Origin: a virus
DNA: 64,000 bases
Virus record (IMG/VR): IMGVR_UViG_3300020213_000023
Coordinates: 1 to 64,000 of that record
Direction: 5' to 3' (one strand)
A program made the translations under genes and the position numbers. A model generated the notes under the pieces. It was given only the letters and a program-made list of their open reading frames with translations. It was not told where the DNA came from and did no database searches. Each line of letters starts with the position of its first letter. Position 1 is the first letter of the stretch. Positions 13,861 through 20,975 of the stretch are shown here, piece by piece.

Positions 13861-14367
13861 TCACGTCTCCTGGTAGCCGTTCCACAGCTCGAGCTTGCAG
13901 CCATTGCATTGCAGGACCGCAGCGACAATGGTGGTTTCGAATCCCGTCCCTGTGCGGGCTCCTTTGTCATGGTTGACCGCGATACCGGTATCTCCTCGGA
14001 AGATGCCGCGAGGAATCCGTCCTTCCCAGAAGTAGTCCCAATAATCCCATTGGATCATCGATTCAGGTTTTCGTAGATCTTGTTTGCAGCCGGGACATTC
14101 GAACGGTACACGGAATTTGAGGTAGCTGACGCGGACCTGAGCAACCTCGGTTTCGTAGCCCTTGCCATGGATGGGGGTGAGGTCCGCGTTGCTTGCCCGA
14201 TCGACAGGGGCAACCTTGCCCTTGACGACACTCGCAATGACGATCCCGACAGGCGCATCGATTTGCGCTTTCTTCTCCGCGTCCTCAGGAGATTCGGCCT
14301 CGACGTGGACAGAATAGCGTTGGCTGTTGTCGTCTTCGTGAATGGCGAAGACCGTGTACGTCGTCAT
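13861..14367 (-). CDS. Zinc-binding hypothetical protein
   Basis: A 168-residue protein. The N-terminal 60 residues resemble short phage/bacterial domains that read YxVxAxxxEDAxxxAxxD (here VEAESPEDAEKKAQIDA). The C-terminal part has CPGC (about 90-93) and CNGC (about 156-159), a likely split zinc ribbon. Start chosen at the ATG just after the upstream stop. Role unknown. Confidence 0.55.
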   Translation of the reverse strand: MTTYTVFAIHEDDNSQRYSVHVEAESPEDAEKKAQIDAPVGIVIASVVKGKVAPVDRASNADLTPIHGKGYETEVAQVRVSYLKFRVPFECPGCKQDLRKPESMIQWDYWDYFWEGRIPRGIFRGDTGIAVNHDKGARTGTGFETTIVAAVLQCNGCKLELWNGYQET

Positions 14368-14372
14368 TTTAT

Positions 14373-14636
14373 TTATGCCCAGAAAAGAACACGGCAAGCC
14401 CCTGCGTCCTTAGCCTCAAGATACGCCTCGATAAAGTCCTCGGTGCATCCGCCTTTGCGCATGACTTCGACGTAGCTGCGCCAGGGTGCGGGGGACTCGC
14501 CGACATCCTGTCCGATGTGCAGAATGAATTCACAGGCCTCCTTGTGGACGAACGTTGAGTTCCGGAGGCAGAACTCCCAGTTGGGGTCGTCGTCTTCGAA
14601 GTCCCACTCGATTTCAATCAGTACGCTCTTATCCAT
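14373..14636 (-). CDS. Small acidic hypothetical protein
   Basis: An 87-residue acidic protein (MDKSVLIEIEWDFEDDDPNW and onward). AGGAG lies five bases before the ATG. The C-terminal half is helical. Function unknown. Confidence 0.55.
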   Translation of the reverse strand: MDKSVLIEIEWDFEDDDPNWEFCLRNSTFVHKEACEFILHIGQDVGESPAPWRSYVEVMRKGGCTEDFIEAYLEAKDAGACRVLFWA

Positions 14637-14644
14637 GGAAACTC

Positions 14645-14881
14645 CTAGTCGAGTTCAACCGATGCAGCTTCGGCGAAGTACTTGATGCGCATTTGCTGTT
14701 TGCATTTCTTGCAAGCGCCTGTCTGTTCTACGTATGTCGCCGTTCCATCGTTGTCGTACTCGAAGTACAACGGCCCCCATTCGATTTCGACGTGCTTGCA
14801 TGTCGCATGCGGCGGAGACTTACCTATAGAGCAGCGCCCGGACCGCTTGCGGTCCTTCCGTTGCAGCGATCCCCACTGCAC
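14645..14881 (-). CDS. Zinc-binding small protein, start uncertain
   Basis: The convincing part is the last 60 residues: HATCKHVEIEWGPLYFEYDN, then GACKKCKQQMRIKYFAEA, with Cys ligands C, CxxC. No ATG precedes this core in frame. The first plausible start is a GTG at 14881, inside the upstream gene. A rare start or a small indel near 14820 is possible. Confidence 0.45.
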   Translation of the reverse strand: MQWGSLQRKDRKRSGRCSIGKSPPHATCKHVEIEWGPLYFEYDNDGTATYVEQTGACKKCKQQMRIKYFAEAASVELD

Positions 14882-15050
14882 GCATGGACGCCGTCCATCC
14901 CGAGGGGTCTTCCTTGATCTCGTCGTAAACCCAACAGACGATCTCACCCTTTTCATCTGCGATGTAGATCGACGGGTCCTCGCCGAAGTCGACGAAGACT
15001 CCGGGAAAGATCTCATCACAGCCGGGATATGGGTTTTTAGTTTTCGACAT
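14820..15050 (-). CDS. Hypothetical protein
   Basis: A 76-residue protein. VFVDFGEDPSIYIADEKGEI is a beta-meander, followed by a helical C-terminus. The start overlaps the upstream gene by 14 bases. No family is recognised. Confidence 0.55.
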   Translation of the reverse strand: MSKTKNPYPGCDEIFPGVFVDFGEDPSIYIADEKGEIVCWVYDEIKEDPSGWTASMRAVGIAATEGPQAVRALLYR

Positions 15051-15324
15051 CGAGAAGTTCCTCAGGGGAATGCACGTCTACGGAAAGGATATCCGCCACG
15101 CTCTCGCCGGTCTCCTCGCCCCACTGTGCCCGCGGCGCGAGCTGTTGCCCGCCCATGTTGTAGTCCGCGCCGCAGTTGCTGCAGGTATTGGTGAATCGGT
15201 AGCAGCTAAGCCATTCACCACAACACCTGACTTGCGTCTCCACGCGGATCCAGAGGTCGCCCTCGAAAACGCCACCCCGCCTACGCCCCTCGCCGTCCTT
15301 GAAGTAACGCCACTCTTCACTCAT
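15037..15324 (-). CDS. Conserved phage zinc protein (WGEETGE)
   Basis: A 95-residue protein. CCG and CSNCGADYN form a zinc ribbon, followed by QQLAPRAQWGEETGE. This CxCG...TNxCxxCGxxYNxxGxxLAPRxxWGEETGE pattern is very common in tailed phages of many hosts. No role is established. Confidence 0.7.
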   Translation of the reverse strand: MSEEWRYFKDGEGRRRGGVFEGDLWIRVETQVRCCGEWLSCYRFTNTCSNCGADYNMGGQQLAPRAQWGEETGESVADILSVDVHSPEELLDVEN

Positions 15325-15509
15325 GGGTCATCCTTGATTCTGAATTTCTTGGTGTTGATGGTACTCACCAGGGTTTGGTGAATGCGCTGAGCCTGCCGGG
15401 GGCTCTTGCCTTGGTAGGTGACCGCGTGGACCACCTCGTCTGTTTCACGCTCAATAACTAGAAAGCGAGGTTTCTTGGCTGTCGCCAAGGCGCTCGCGAC
15501 GCGTGCCAT
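15321..15509 (-). CDS. Small basic hypothetical protein
   Basis: A 62-residue basic protein (MARVASALATAKKPRFLVIE and onward). Its stop overlaps the start of the WGEETGE gene, so the two are probably co-translated. No family is recognised. Confidence 0.55.
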   Translation of the reverse strand: MARVASALATAKKPRFLVIERETDEVVHAVTYQGKSPRQAQRIHQTLVSTINTKKFRIKDDP

Positions 15510-15521
15510 GTGACCCCCTGG

Positions 15522-16292
15522 TCAGATTGCAAACTCTCGGACTACGTCGATCCCTTCCCACTGCATTTCCACCTGGATCGACTGTCGCTCGACCATCGGA
15601 CAATCACACCCAGGGCACTTTGCGCGATGAACCAACGCCACTGCGGTACCTGCTTCTTCTCGGGTCTCGAGTAGAAGGTCGTGTTGTTCCTCGCTCAACG
15701 CGGTTGCCGGACGCACATCGAACGCAACGCGGTCAGAGCATGCGCAAACACACGCTTCATCCGCCGTGATCCGTGTGTAGTAATCACACGTGCGGATAAC
15801 AAGGTCTTCACAGAGGTGCTCTGTAATAGCCTCGAGGACTTCACTCTCGGGAAGTACGCCCTCCGCGATTCGTTTCTTCTGACTGTCGGTGCCTTTCTTG
15901 GTGACCCACTTCTGGATTGACAACATGCGCTTAGCTGCCTTGGTTTCTTCCTCGCGACGTTTCAATGCGTCTGTTTCTTGTTGTCGCAGAGCTTCCGCGC
16001 GCTCCTGTTCTTGCGTTGTTATCAGGGCTGCCTGTTCTTGGCTGCGCATGTTTACGCGGTGAATGAGAAGACGGAACAACTCGCCCACAGACGGCTCCTC
16101 TGCCCACACATCTCCGTCTTTTTTCCCGACGATGTCATCGACGAGAACGACGTCACCTAGCTCTTCCCGCAGTTCTTTGGTCGCGTCTTGCAGGTCGTGG
16201 TCGGAGACGATGACGAGATGCACGCCGAATTGGGTCTTGCCGCTGCAGAGCGCGGCCTTTGGGTGGACGAACAGTTTCACGAAACACGGCAT
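15522..16292 (-). CDS. Hypothetical protein with central coiled coil
   Basis: A 256-residue protein. Residues 1-80 look globular (LVIVSDHDLQDATKELREEL). Residues 85-130 form a charged coiled coil (TTQEQERAEALRQQETDALK onward). The C-terminal part has CVCAC and CPGCDCP, which may bind metal. The ATG at 16292 lies just after the preceding stop. No family is recognised. Confidence 0.55.
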   Translation of the reverse strand: MPCFVKLFVHPKAALCSGKTQFGVHLVIVSDHDLQDATKELREELGDVVLVDDIVGKKDGDVWAEEPSVGELFRLLIHRVNMRSQEQAALITTQEQERAEALRQQETDALKRREEETKAAKRMLSIQKWVTKKGTDSQKKRIAEGVLPESEVLEAITEHLCEDLVIRTCDYYTRITADEACVCACSDRVAFDVRPATALSEEQHDLLLETREEAGTAVALVHRAKCPGCDCPMVERQSIQVEMQWEGIDVVREFAI

Positions 16293-16293
16293 T

Positions 16294-16641
16294 TTACTTG
16301 GCCCCTTCACTGATGCAGGCAAGACACGTGAGCACGGCGTGCTCTAGTGCCTTAGGAATTTCAACTTCTTGCCCGCAATACATCAAGAACGTCGAGTCCC
16401 ATGTGGTCGTACTCTTGAATACGGTGCCCGCGATCTCGTGGGACGTGACAGACTTCACACAGCAAACGACCCCGTCGTTGTCGACGAGGTCGCCTCGCTG
16501 AGCCCGAGTCTTCATGAAGCGCTCGTTTTCGATACGCTTTCGTTCTCGGGTGTGTTTGGAGCGGTGTGCGACACAGCAAAACGGGCGTATTTTTTTGGAG
16601 TCGCTTGCCGATTTTGAACAGACAGGGCAGTACGCCGTCAC
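16294..16641 (-). CDS. LTCxxC family protein with N-terminal zinc knuckle
   Basis: A 115-residue protein. The N-terminus has CPVC, then CC, then a basic helix (KHTRERKRIENERFMK). The C-terminus ends HAVLTCLACISEGAK, the family motif. The GTG at 16641 overlaps the upstream TGA (GTGA) and was preferred to an ATG at 16662 for that reason. Confidence 0.55.
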   Translation of the reverse strand: MTAYCPVCSKSASDSKKIRPFCCVAHRSKHTRERKRIENERFMKTRAQRGDLVDNDGVVCCVKSVTSHEIAGTVFKSTTTWDSTFLMYCGQEVEIPKALEHAVLTCLACISEGAK

Positions 16642-17087
16642 GACCCGGTAGGACGCAGGCACTGCGGCTTGAGGTAGGCCTCCAGTGATTCGATGACCTC
16701 GATTTCGTCGGGGTCTAGGCCGTCTTCCAGGTCCTCTCGCAGCGCCACGAGGAGGTTGTAGGCCTTCTCGATGAGTACATCCACATCAGGGACGTTGTTG
16801 GGTTGTTCACTGATCCATGCATTCAGCTTACGGAGCGTGTTCTCTCGGGCGCGCAGCGCAGTGATCGCCGTTTGCCTCCACGCATGCCAGCGTTCACGAG
16901 ACCACCGGATTCCACCTTGGTTGTTGCAGGAACGACAGCCAGCGCCGTTGCACGTAGCGCAACGATCCTGCTTGTTCTTGTTGGAGAGCTGCGTGCTGAT
17001 GTCGCTGATCTCTTCGATGAGCGTGGTGCGCCATTGCTTTGCGCTCGTCAGGTCTTTAGGTTCTTCGAAAACTACTTTCACTGTCAT
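16638..17087 (-). CDS. Hypothetical protein with DnaJ-type zinc motif
   Basis: A 149-residue helical protein. CATCNGAGCRSCNNQGG at about residues 43-59 is a CxxCxGxGCxxC zinc motif. The rest is amphipathic helix. It could be an adaptor or chaperone-like protein, but no J domain is present. The overlap with the gene at 17056-17430 is 32 bases. Confidence 0.55.
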   Translation of the reverse strand: MTVKVVFEEPKDLTSAKQWRTTLIEEISDISTQLSNKNKQDRCATCNGAGCRSCNNQGGIRWSRERWHAWRQTAITALRARENTLRKLNAWISEQPNNVPDVDVLIEKAYNLLVALREDLEDGLDPDEIEVIESLEAYLKPQCLRPTGS

Positions 17088-17430
17088 TACACCACGCTCC
17101 GATATAGAGATACCCTGCGGATTTCCGTGGGTCTGCGATGATCGTGTAGTTACTATCCAGAACAGTCACCAGGCACGCGTCTCGGGTTGATACGCTCTGT
17201 TTAACGAGTTCTTTGCGCAAGCGCGGGACCCCTTTTTCTTGGGCCCAGGCCCACAGGTCTTCACGGGGTTTCCGAAAGCTGCTTGCGTAGTTGTTGAACT
17301 GTTGACGGTCATGCACGATGTCGAGGCAGTCGGGGTTCTTGAAGATCGCGCGCGCACCCCAGTATAGATCAGGCACGGGCTCGACGTTGGGGCGCAGGCC
17401 GAACCAGTGGCTGACGAAGACTTCGTTCAT
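17056..17430 (-). CDS. Hypothetical protein
   Basis: A 124-residue protein with the N-terminus MNEVFVSHWFGLRPNVEPVP. The C-terminal half is beta-rich (CLVTVLDSNYTIIADPRKSA). No family is recognised. Its stop runs 32 bases into the next gene. Confidence 0.5.
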   Translation of the reverse strand: MNEVFVSHWFGLRPNVEPVPDLYWGARAIFKNPDCLDIVHDRQQFNNYASSFRKPREDLWAWAQEKGVPRLRKELVKQSVSTRDACLVTVLDSNYTIIADPRKSAGYLYIGAWCNDSESSFRRT

Positions 17431-17840
17431 CGTTCACGCTCCATGTACTCCATGTACTTCTCGTCTTCGTTCCAATGTTCATAATTTCTCGCGAGGCGAG
17501 CGCCTAGGCGAGCAAGCGCCTCCTCGAGGACCTGGACCTTGGCGTCTTCTTGCGCCGCCTTGATCTTCTTATGGAGTTCATCGCGAGCGACGGCAGCTTC
17601 TCGTTCGTTCTCCTCGAGATCCTCGTACGGATCATAGTGGTCGTAGTAGTCGTCGCCGTCTTCGTAGCGTGCTTGACGAAGGAAACCTTCTTGTTCGTTG
17701 GTTCGTTGAATCTCTTTGAGCTGCCTCGCGATGGCGTCGATTTGAGGTGAACGTTTGTCCATCTCCGCTTCAACGTCGTCTTCAGCAATCCCCTGGAACG
17801 CGACTTTGAAGTCGTCGTCCTCTAACCATCGCCAAGACAC
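17427..17840 (-). CDS. Acidic coiled-coil protein
   Basis: A 137-residue acidic protein. Residues 25-60 and 85-130 are helical with heptad patterns. A Tyr/Asp-rich stretch (YEDGDDYYDHYDPYEDLEEN) lies between them. The GTG at 17840 overlaps the end of the upstream gene by 19 bases. A longer start at 18008 would be antiphase to that gene. Confidence 0.5.
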   Translation of the reverse strand: MSWRWLEDDDFKVAFQGIAEDDVEAEMDKRSPQIDAIARQLKEIQRTNEQEGFLRQARYEDGDDYYDHYDPYEDLEENEREAAVARDELHKKIKAAQEDAKVQVLEEALARLGARLARNYEHWNEDEKYMEYMERER

Positions 17841-18008
17841 GAGATGGCCTCCTCTTCTTTCTTGAGGGCCACTTCGAGCAGGTCTGCGAGTTCGGTGTAA
17901 ATTTCGTCTTTGAGGCGATACATTGCAGCGTTCGCTTCTGTAACGGAGAAGCGGTTCTTCACCTTCTCGCGCAGCTCGCGAACGATATCGAACAGTGGCG
18001 TCCCGCAT
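17822..18008 (-). pseudogene. Small helical gene with apparent +1 base near its start
   Basis: A strong AAAGGAG site lies seven bases before an ATG at 18008, but after four or five codons that frame becomes an Arg-rich shadow. The neighbouring frame, which has no start codon there, reads LFDIVRELREKVKNRFSVTE and onward to a TAG at 17822, a convincing helical protein. The span of 187 bases is one more than a multiple of three. A single inserted base near 17990 best explains this, through decay or consensus error. Confidence 0.45.
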
Positions 18009-18037
18009 GGCAGGACTCCTTTCTTTTCTACGTGAAG

Positions 18038-18259
18038 CTACGCCGCGTGGCGCAGCCCGAGTCTTACGAGTGCTTGGCCCTTCCGTGCGGGAGGCGTCGG
18101 ATTCGGCGCCTCTCCTACTTTGACAAGGTCTCCATTCTGGACCATGCGACGAAGGGTGCTTGGGTTTACGTCCGACAGGAAGTATAGGCGCGAGATAGTA
18201 CGCGTCTCTCCGTCACGCATCACCGTCAAGACTTTTTGTAGGGCCGTCGGCTTCGCCAT
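18038..18259 (-). CDS. Small winged-helix/HTH protein
   Basis: A 73-residue protein. TISRLYFLSDVNPSTLRRMV followed by GDLVKVGEAP is a helix-turn-helix with a short wing. It could be a regulator or a small DNA-binding accessory. The ATG at 18259 overlaps the preceding gene by 47 bases. An in-frame ATG at 18295 is possible but lies deeper inside that gene. Confidence 0.55.
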   Translation of the reverse strand: MAKPTALQKVLTVMRDGETRTISRLYFLSDVNPSTLRRMVQNGDLVKVGEAPNPTPPARKGQALVRLGLRHAA

Positions 18260-18521
18260 ACTGACCCGGCAAACATACCAGGCATCGCTTTTCATCGCGA
18301 GGTGAAACGTTCGGACACTTGGTGAACGTGAATGATTTGAAGCACTCGCCGCATACGTGCGGGGTTTCTTTCACCCAAGCGAAGAACTCGACGCTACCAT
18401 CCCAGTAGGGCATGCCAATCGCGTTGTGTTCTCGCATGGCAACATCGACGGCTTTGGGGTCGCCACCTGTGTCGAGGGTGTGCTGGATGTGCTCTTCGTA
18501 GCTTTCAAGGAACGTCGACAT
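18213..18521 (-). CDS. CxxC zinc protein
   Basis: A 102-residue protein. CGECFKSFTFTKCP and, later, CLVCLPGQYG give four to five cysteines for a zinc site. The CLVCL end resembles the TCxxCL family motif. The ATG at 18521 has a purine-rich GGAAGAAAG stretch upstream. It overlaps the C-terminal coding part of the gene at 18371. Confidence 0.55.
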   Translation of the reverse strand: MSTFLESYEEHIQHTLDTGGDPKAVDVAMREHNAIGMPYWDGSVEFFAWVKETPHVCGECFKSFTFTKCPNVSPRDEKRCLVCLPGQYGEADGPTKSLDGDA

Positions 18522-19126
18522 CGATATTTTTCTTTCTTCCGGAATCGACGCTCCGCGTCGGCATTGATGAACCGTTTTGCCCAGATCCCGTACTGGTCCC
18601 AATCATAGGTGAACCAGCGCCAGTTTTGGGTTTCTCGAAGGTCCCGTTCTCCCTCGTGAAACACATCCGCCAGGACAGGGTCGTAGTGCTCCCACAGGAA
18701 CCATCCGTCCTTGACCCAAGGCATACGGCTTGCGAACCGCCCATACGGCGTATCCCCGTCTGGAGGGTTCATCCAGGAGGTGTAGACCCACCGGATGTGT
18801 TTACTCGGTAATGCGAAGGAGAACAAACCAAGGATAACGTCTTCGTATCCTCTGATCGTTTGATTCGTACACGAGTTGTACGCGTGCCAGCCCCGGTCCG
18901 TGATGCGCTTGTTGATGAAGTCTACAGAGAGGACGTTCTGTCCGTAGTACAGACAGTCGATTCGTCCCTCGAGGCGGAAATACGGACCTGTGAATGTCCA
19001 CGTTCGTTGGACTTCACCGATCACGCGAATTTGTCGATTCCCTTTGCTAGCTTCACTGCGCGTGATTGCACGCATGAGAAGTTTCCGAATGGAACCTCGG
19101 TCGGCGTGACCAACCCAATTTGCCAT
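18371..19126 (-). CDS. Possible PD-(D/E)XK nuclease-like protein
   Basis: A 251-residue protein. LEGRIDCLYYGQNVLSVDFI followed by NK resembles the GxxD...VxDxK core of RecB/Cas4-type nucleases, with an aromatic-rich second half. The lysine is displaced from the usual position, so activity is uncertain. The final 50 residues overlap the next gene and are Ser/Thr-rich shadow-like, so the native end may be near 18520. It also carries WTFTGP, close to the W-F-GP signature of other genes here. Confidence 0.4.
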   Translation of the reverse strand: MANWVGHADRGSIRKLLMRAITRSEASKGNRQIRVIGEVQRTWTFTGPYFRLEGRIDCLYYGQNVLSVDFINKRITDRGWHAYNSCTNQTIRGYEDVILGLFSFALPSKHIRWVYTSWMNPPDGDTPYGRFASRMPWVKDGWFLWEHYDPVLADVFHEGERDLRETQNWRWFTYDWDQYGIWAKRFINADAERRFRKKEKYRCRRSLKATKSTSSTPSTQVATPKPSMLPCENTTRLACPTGMVASSSSLG

Positions 19127-19129
19127 CGA

Positions 19130-19957
19130 TCAGTCCTCGTAGGGCGGGACGTCCATCGGGAAGCCCGAGAAACTTCGCCGCGGTGGGTAAGGTGCCCCGG
19201 GCGGCCAATCGAACGGCCGTCCGTATTTGGAGACGAATGTTTCGTCTTCTTCGCCTACGTCTTGCGTGACGTCGGTCCAGGCGCAACTCAAACACTCGAA
19301 GAGGTCTCGAATTTTCCCTTCTTTGTTGTACAGACACAACGAGGCACCGCTCTCGCAGTGAGCCGCGCTGCAATCCTTGTTGAACGGGTGCGGGGGCCCT
19401 CCTTCGTCACTGCACAGATGTTTTTCGAGCAGCGCTTCATCGCAAGAGGGACAGAATCCTAACACCGCATCGAGGTTAATCCAGCACCTAGGCTCCTTGG
19501 CCCAAACAGAATCGACAGGGTGATCTTTCAGGAAATAGAAGATACTCTCTTCTGACTCGAACTGACTCTCGACCGAGTCGCAAATCCAGCCGTGGTCGAC
19601 GCGGTCGCGTGCCCATGTAAAGCGTGCATCTGCGTCGTTCAGCATCCAGTCGACCCGTGCTTTGTAGCGCTCGGGATTTTCGTGGGGGCAACAAGTTGCG
19701 CCGTGTAGATGCGCCTCAACGAACTCCCTCCAGTCGTCAAGCCAGCCGTCGTCTGACGCAATGTACTTGGCTTCGGTGTAATGGAGGGCGTCGATGTATC
19801 TCTCGTCGCAGAGAACGAGTTGTGCGTGTGCTGATTTTTTGACATGGAAGCCGAGAATCGTCGTGCCTGATGGTCTGGCGATTCCCTTGAAACCCCACAA
19901 CGCGTTTTGTTTGTCCTGGTAGACCGAACGTGCCCAGCAGCGTCGGTCGACTCTCAT
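19130..19957 (-). CDS. Cysteine-rich hypothetical protein
   Basis: A 275-residue protein. CPSC (about 168), HCE, CLSC (about 226) and other cysteines in the C-terminal half suggest two zinc sites. The N-terminal half is Trp-rich. The C-terminus is Pro/Gly-rich. No family is recognised. Confidence 0.55.
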   Translation of the reverse strand: MRVDRRCWARSVYQDKQNALWGFKGIARPSGTTILGFHVKKSAHAQLVLCDERYIDALHYTEAKYIASDDGWLDDWREFVEAHLHGATCCPHENPERYKARVDWMLNDADARFTWARDRVDHGWICDSVESQFESEESIFYFLKDHPVDSVWAKEPRCWINLDAVLGFCPSCDEALLEKHLCSDEGGPPHPFNKDCSAAHCESGASLCLYNKEGKIRDLFECLSCAWTDVTQDVGEEDETFVSKYGRPFDWPPGAPYPPRRSFSGFPMDVPPYED

Positions 19958-20406
19958 TTCGTGGCGTCCTTGGTGTATTCTGCTGCCCAGAAGTCCCGCT
20001 TCTCCTGAAGGAACTTCTGTCGCGATTCCACCGGAATCTTCGCGTGCACCGACGAGATCAGGTGCACACGCGCGTCTGGGAACCTCATCTCCAGCTCCAT
20101 CTGACCTCCGCTACAGAGGGAACAGGTGGTCATGTTTTTCGCGTCGGGCCGTCTGTTGAATTTGTGTGCCCCGCAATCGATAATCAACAAGTCGGGAGGA
20201 AACGTGTTTTCATCGACTTTCTCGATCGAGACGCCTGTGGCACCGCAGGTTGGACAGACCCAGCCCGTGCCGCCTTCCCCCGCTTCGCACTGCATGTAGA
20301 CAGGGCACCGAGGGCAGTCGACCTGGCGCGCACGGAGTTCTTCGTGCGTTGCTTCGACGAATAGAGGGAGCCGCCAGGCGACTGGCGGCGGAATATAGTC
20401 AGACAT
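19954..20406 (-). CDS. Zinc-ribbon hypothetical protein
   Basis: A 150-residue protein. CPRC and CPTCGATG (residues 31-56) form a zinc ribbon, and CSLCSGG (about 95) adds a third knuckle. The C-terminal third is helical and basic. The layout suits a nucleic-acid-binding adaptor. Its stop overlaps the next start. Confidence 0.55.
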   Translation of the reverse strand: MSDYIPPPVAWRLPLFVEATHEELRARQVDCPRCPVYMQCEAGEGGTGWVCPTCGATGVSIEKVDENTFPPDLLIIDCGAHKFNRRPDAKNMTTCSLCSGGQMELEMRFPDARVHLISSVHAKIPVESRQKFLQEKRDFWAAEYTKDATK

Positions 20407-20414
20407 GGATGACC

Positions 20415-20954
20415 TCAGTAACGTTTAAGAGCGAATGCCTCGATAGGCACAGTGTATCGCCCTGATGGTTGATTTGCTTCGACGTCCACTTTGCCTTTTT
20501 GAATCCGCAAGGGGAAGACAGCAACGGACGTGATCCGTTTGGTGTAACAGACATCCGGCGTGAACAACGACTCGGCAATGCACTCGAGACGTATCGGGCA
20601 GCCGTTACATATTTTCAAGGGGTCTTGAATTAGCGCTTCCACCGGAATTAGCAATTCGTGCTTTTTCTCGATCGCGTTCCGCAGCATGATCCGCCTGGCA
20701 GCGAGAGCCATGCTCTCACGAATCGCGGACCGTACCTTCGAATCTTTGATGTGGTCTTCCTTGTACTCGGACGAGTCAAAGCTCCCGGAGACGTCTCTCA
20801 AACATTCGTAGGCGAAGATTACCCGGTAAATTACTTCGACGGGCAGCCCTAACGCCTTCGCAACCGCGTCCGGGGCGTTTTTCTCGGCCCCGTCCATTCG
20901 TTGTTCGCTAAGCGCTTGATTCAGCGTATCGGTTGGACTACGGTCAGCAGTCAT
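20415..20954 (-). CDS. Helical protein with WhiB-like Cys motif
   Basis: A 179-residue protein divergent from thyX. KICNGCPIRLECIAESL at about 114-130 looks like the CxxCPVRxxCLxxAL part of WhiB iron-sulfur regulators, but the fourth WhiB cysteine and the GVWGG turn are not evident, so the family call is weak. The N-terminal half is helical (AVAKALGLPVEVIYRVIFAY). Its ribosome site GGAGG is one arm of the palindrome shared with thyX. Confidence 0.45.
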   Translation of the reverse strand: MTADRSPTDTLNQALSEQRMDGAEKNAPDAVAKALGLPVEVIYRVIFAYECLRDVSGSFDSSEYKEDHIKDSKVRSAIRESMALAARRIMLRNAIEKKHELLIPVEALIQDPLKICNGCPIRLECIAESLFTPDVCYTKRITSVAVFPLRIQKGKVDVEANQPSGRYTVPIEAFALKRY

Positions 20955-20960
20955 TTCACA

Positions 20961-20970
20961 CCTCCGGAGG
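20961..20970. promoter_or_regulatory. Palindromic ribosome site shared by divergent genes
   Basis: CCTCCGGAGG is its own reverse complement. On the plus strand it gives GGAGG five bases before the thyX GTG. On the minus strand it gives GGAGG six bases before the ATG at 20954. Only 21 bases separate the two start codons, so each promoter must lie inside the opposite gene. Confidence 0.75.
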
Positions 20971-20975
20971 ATTCA

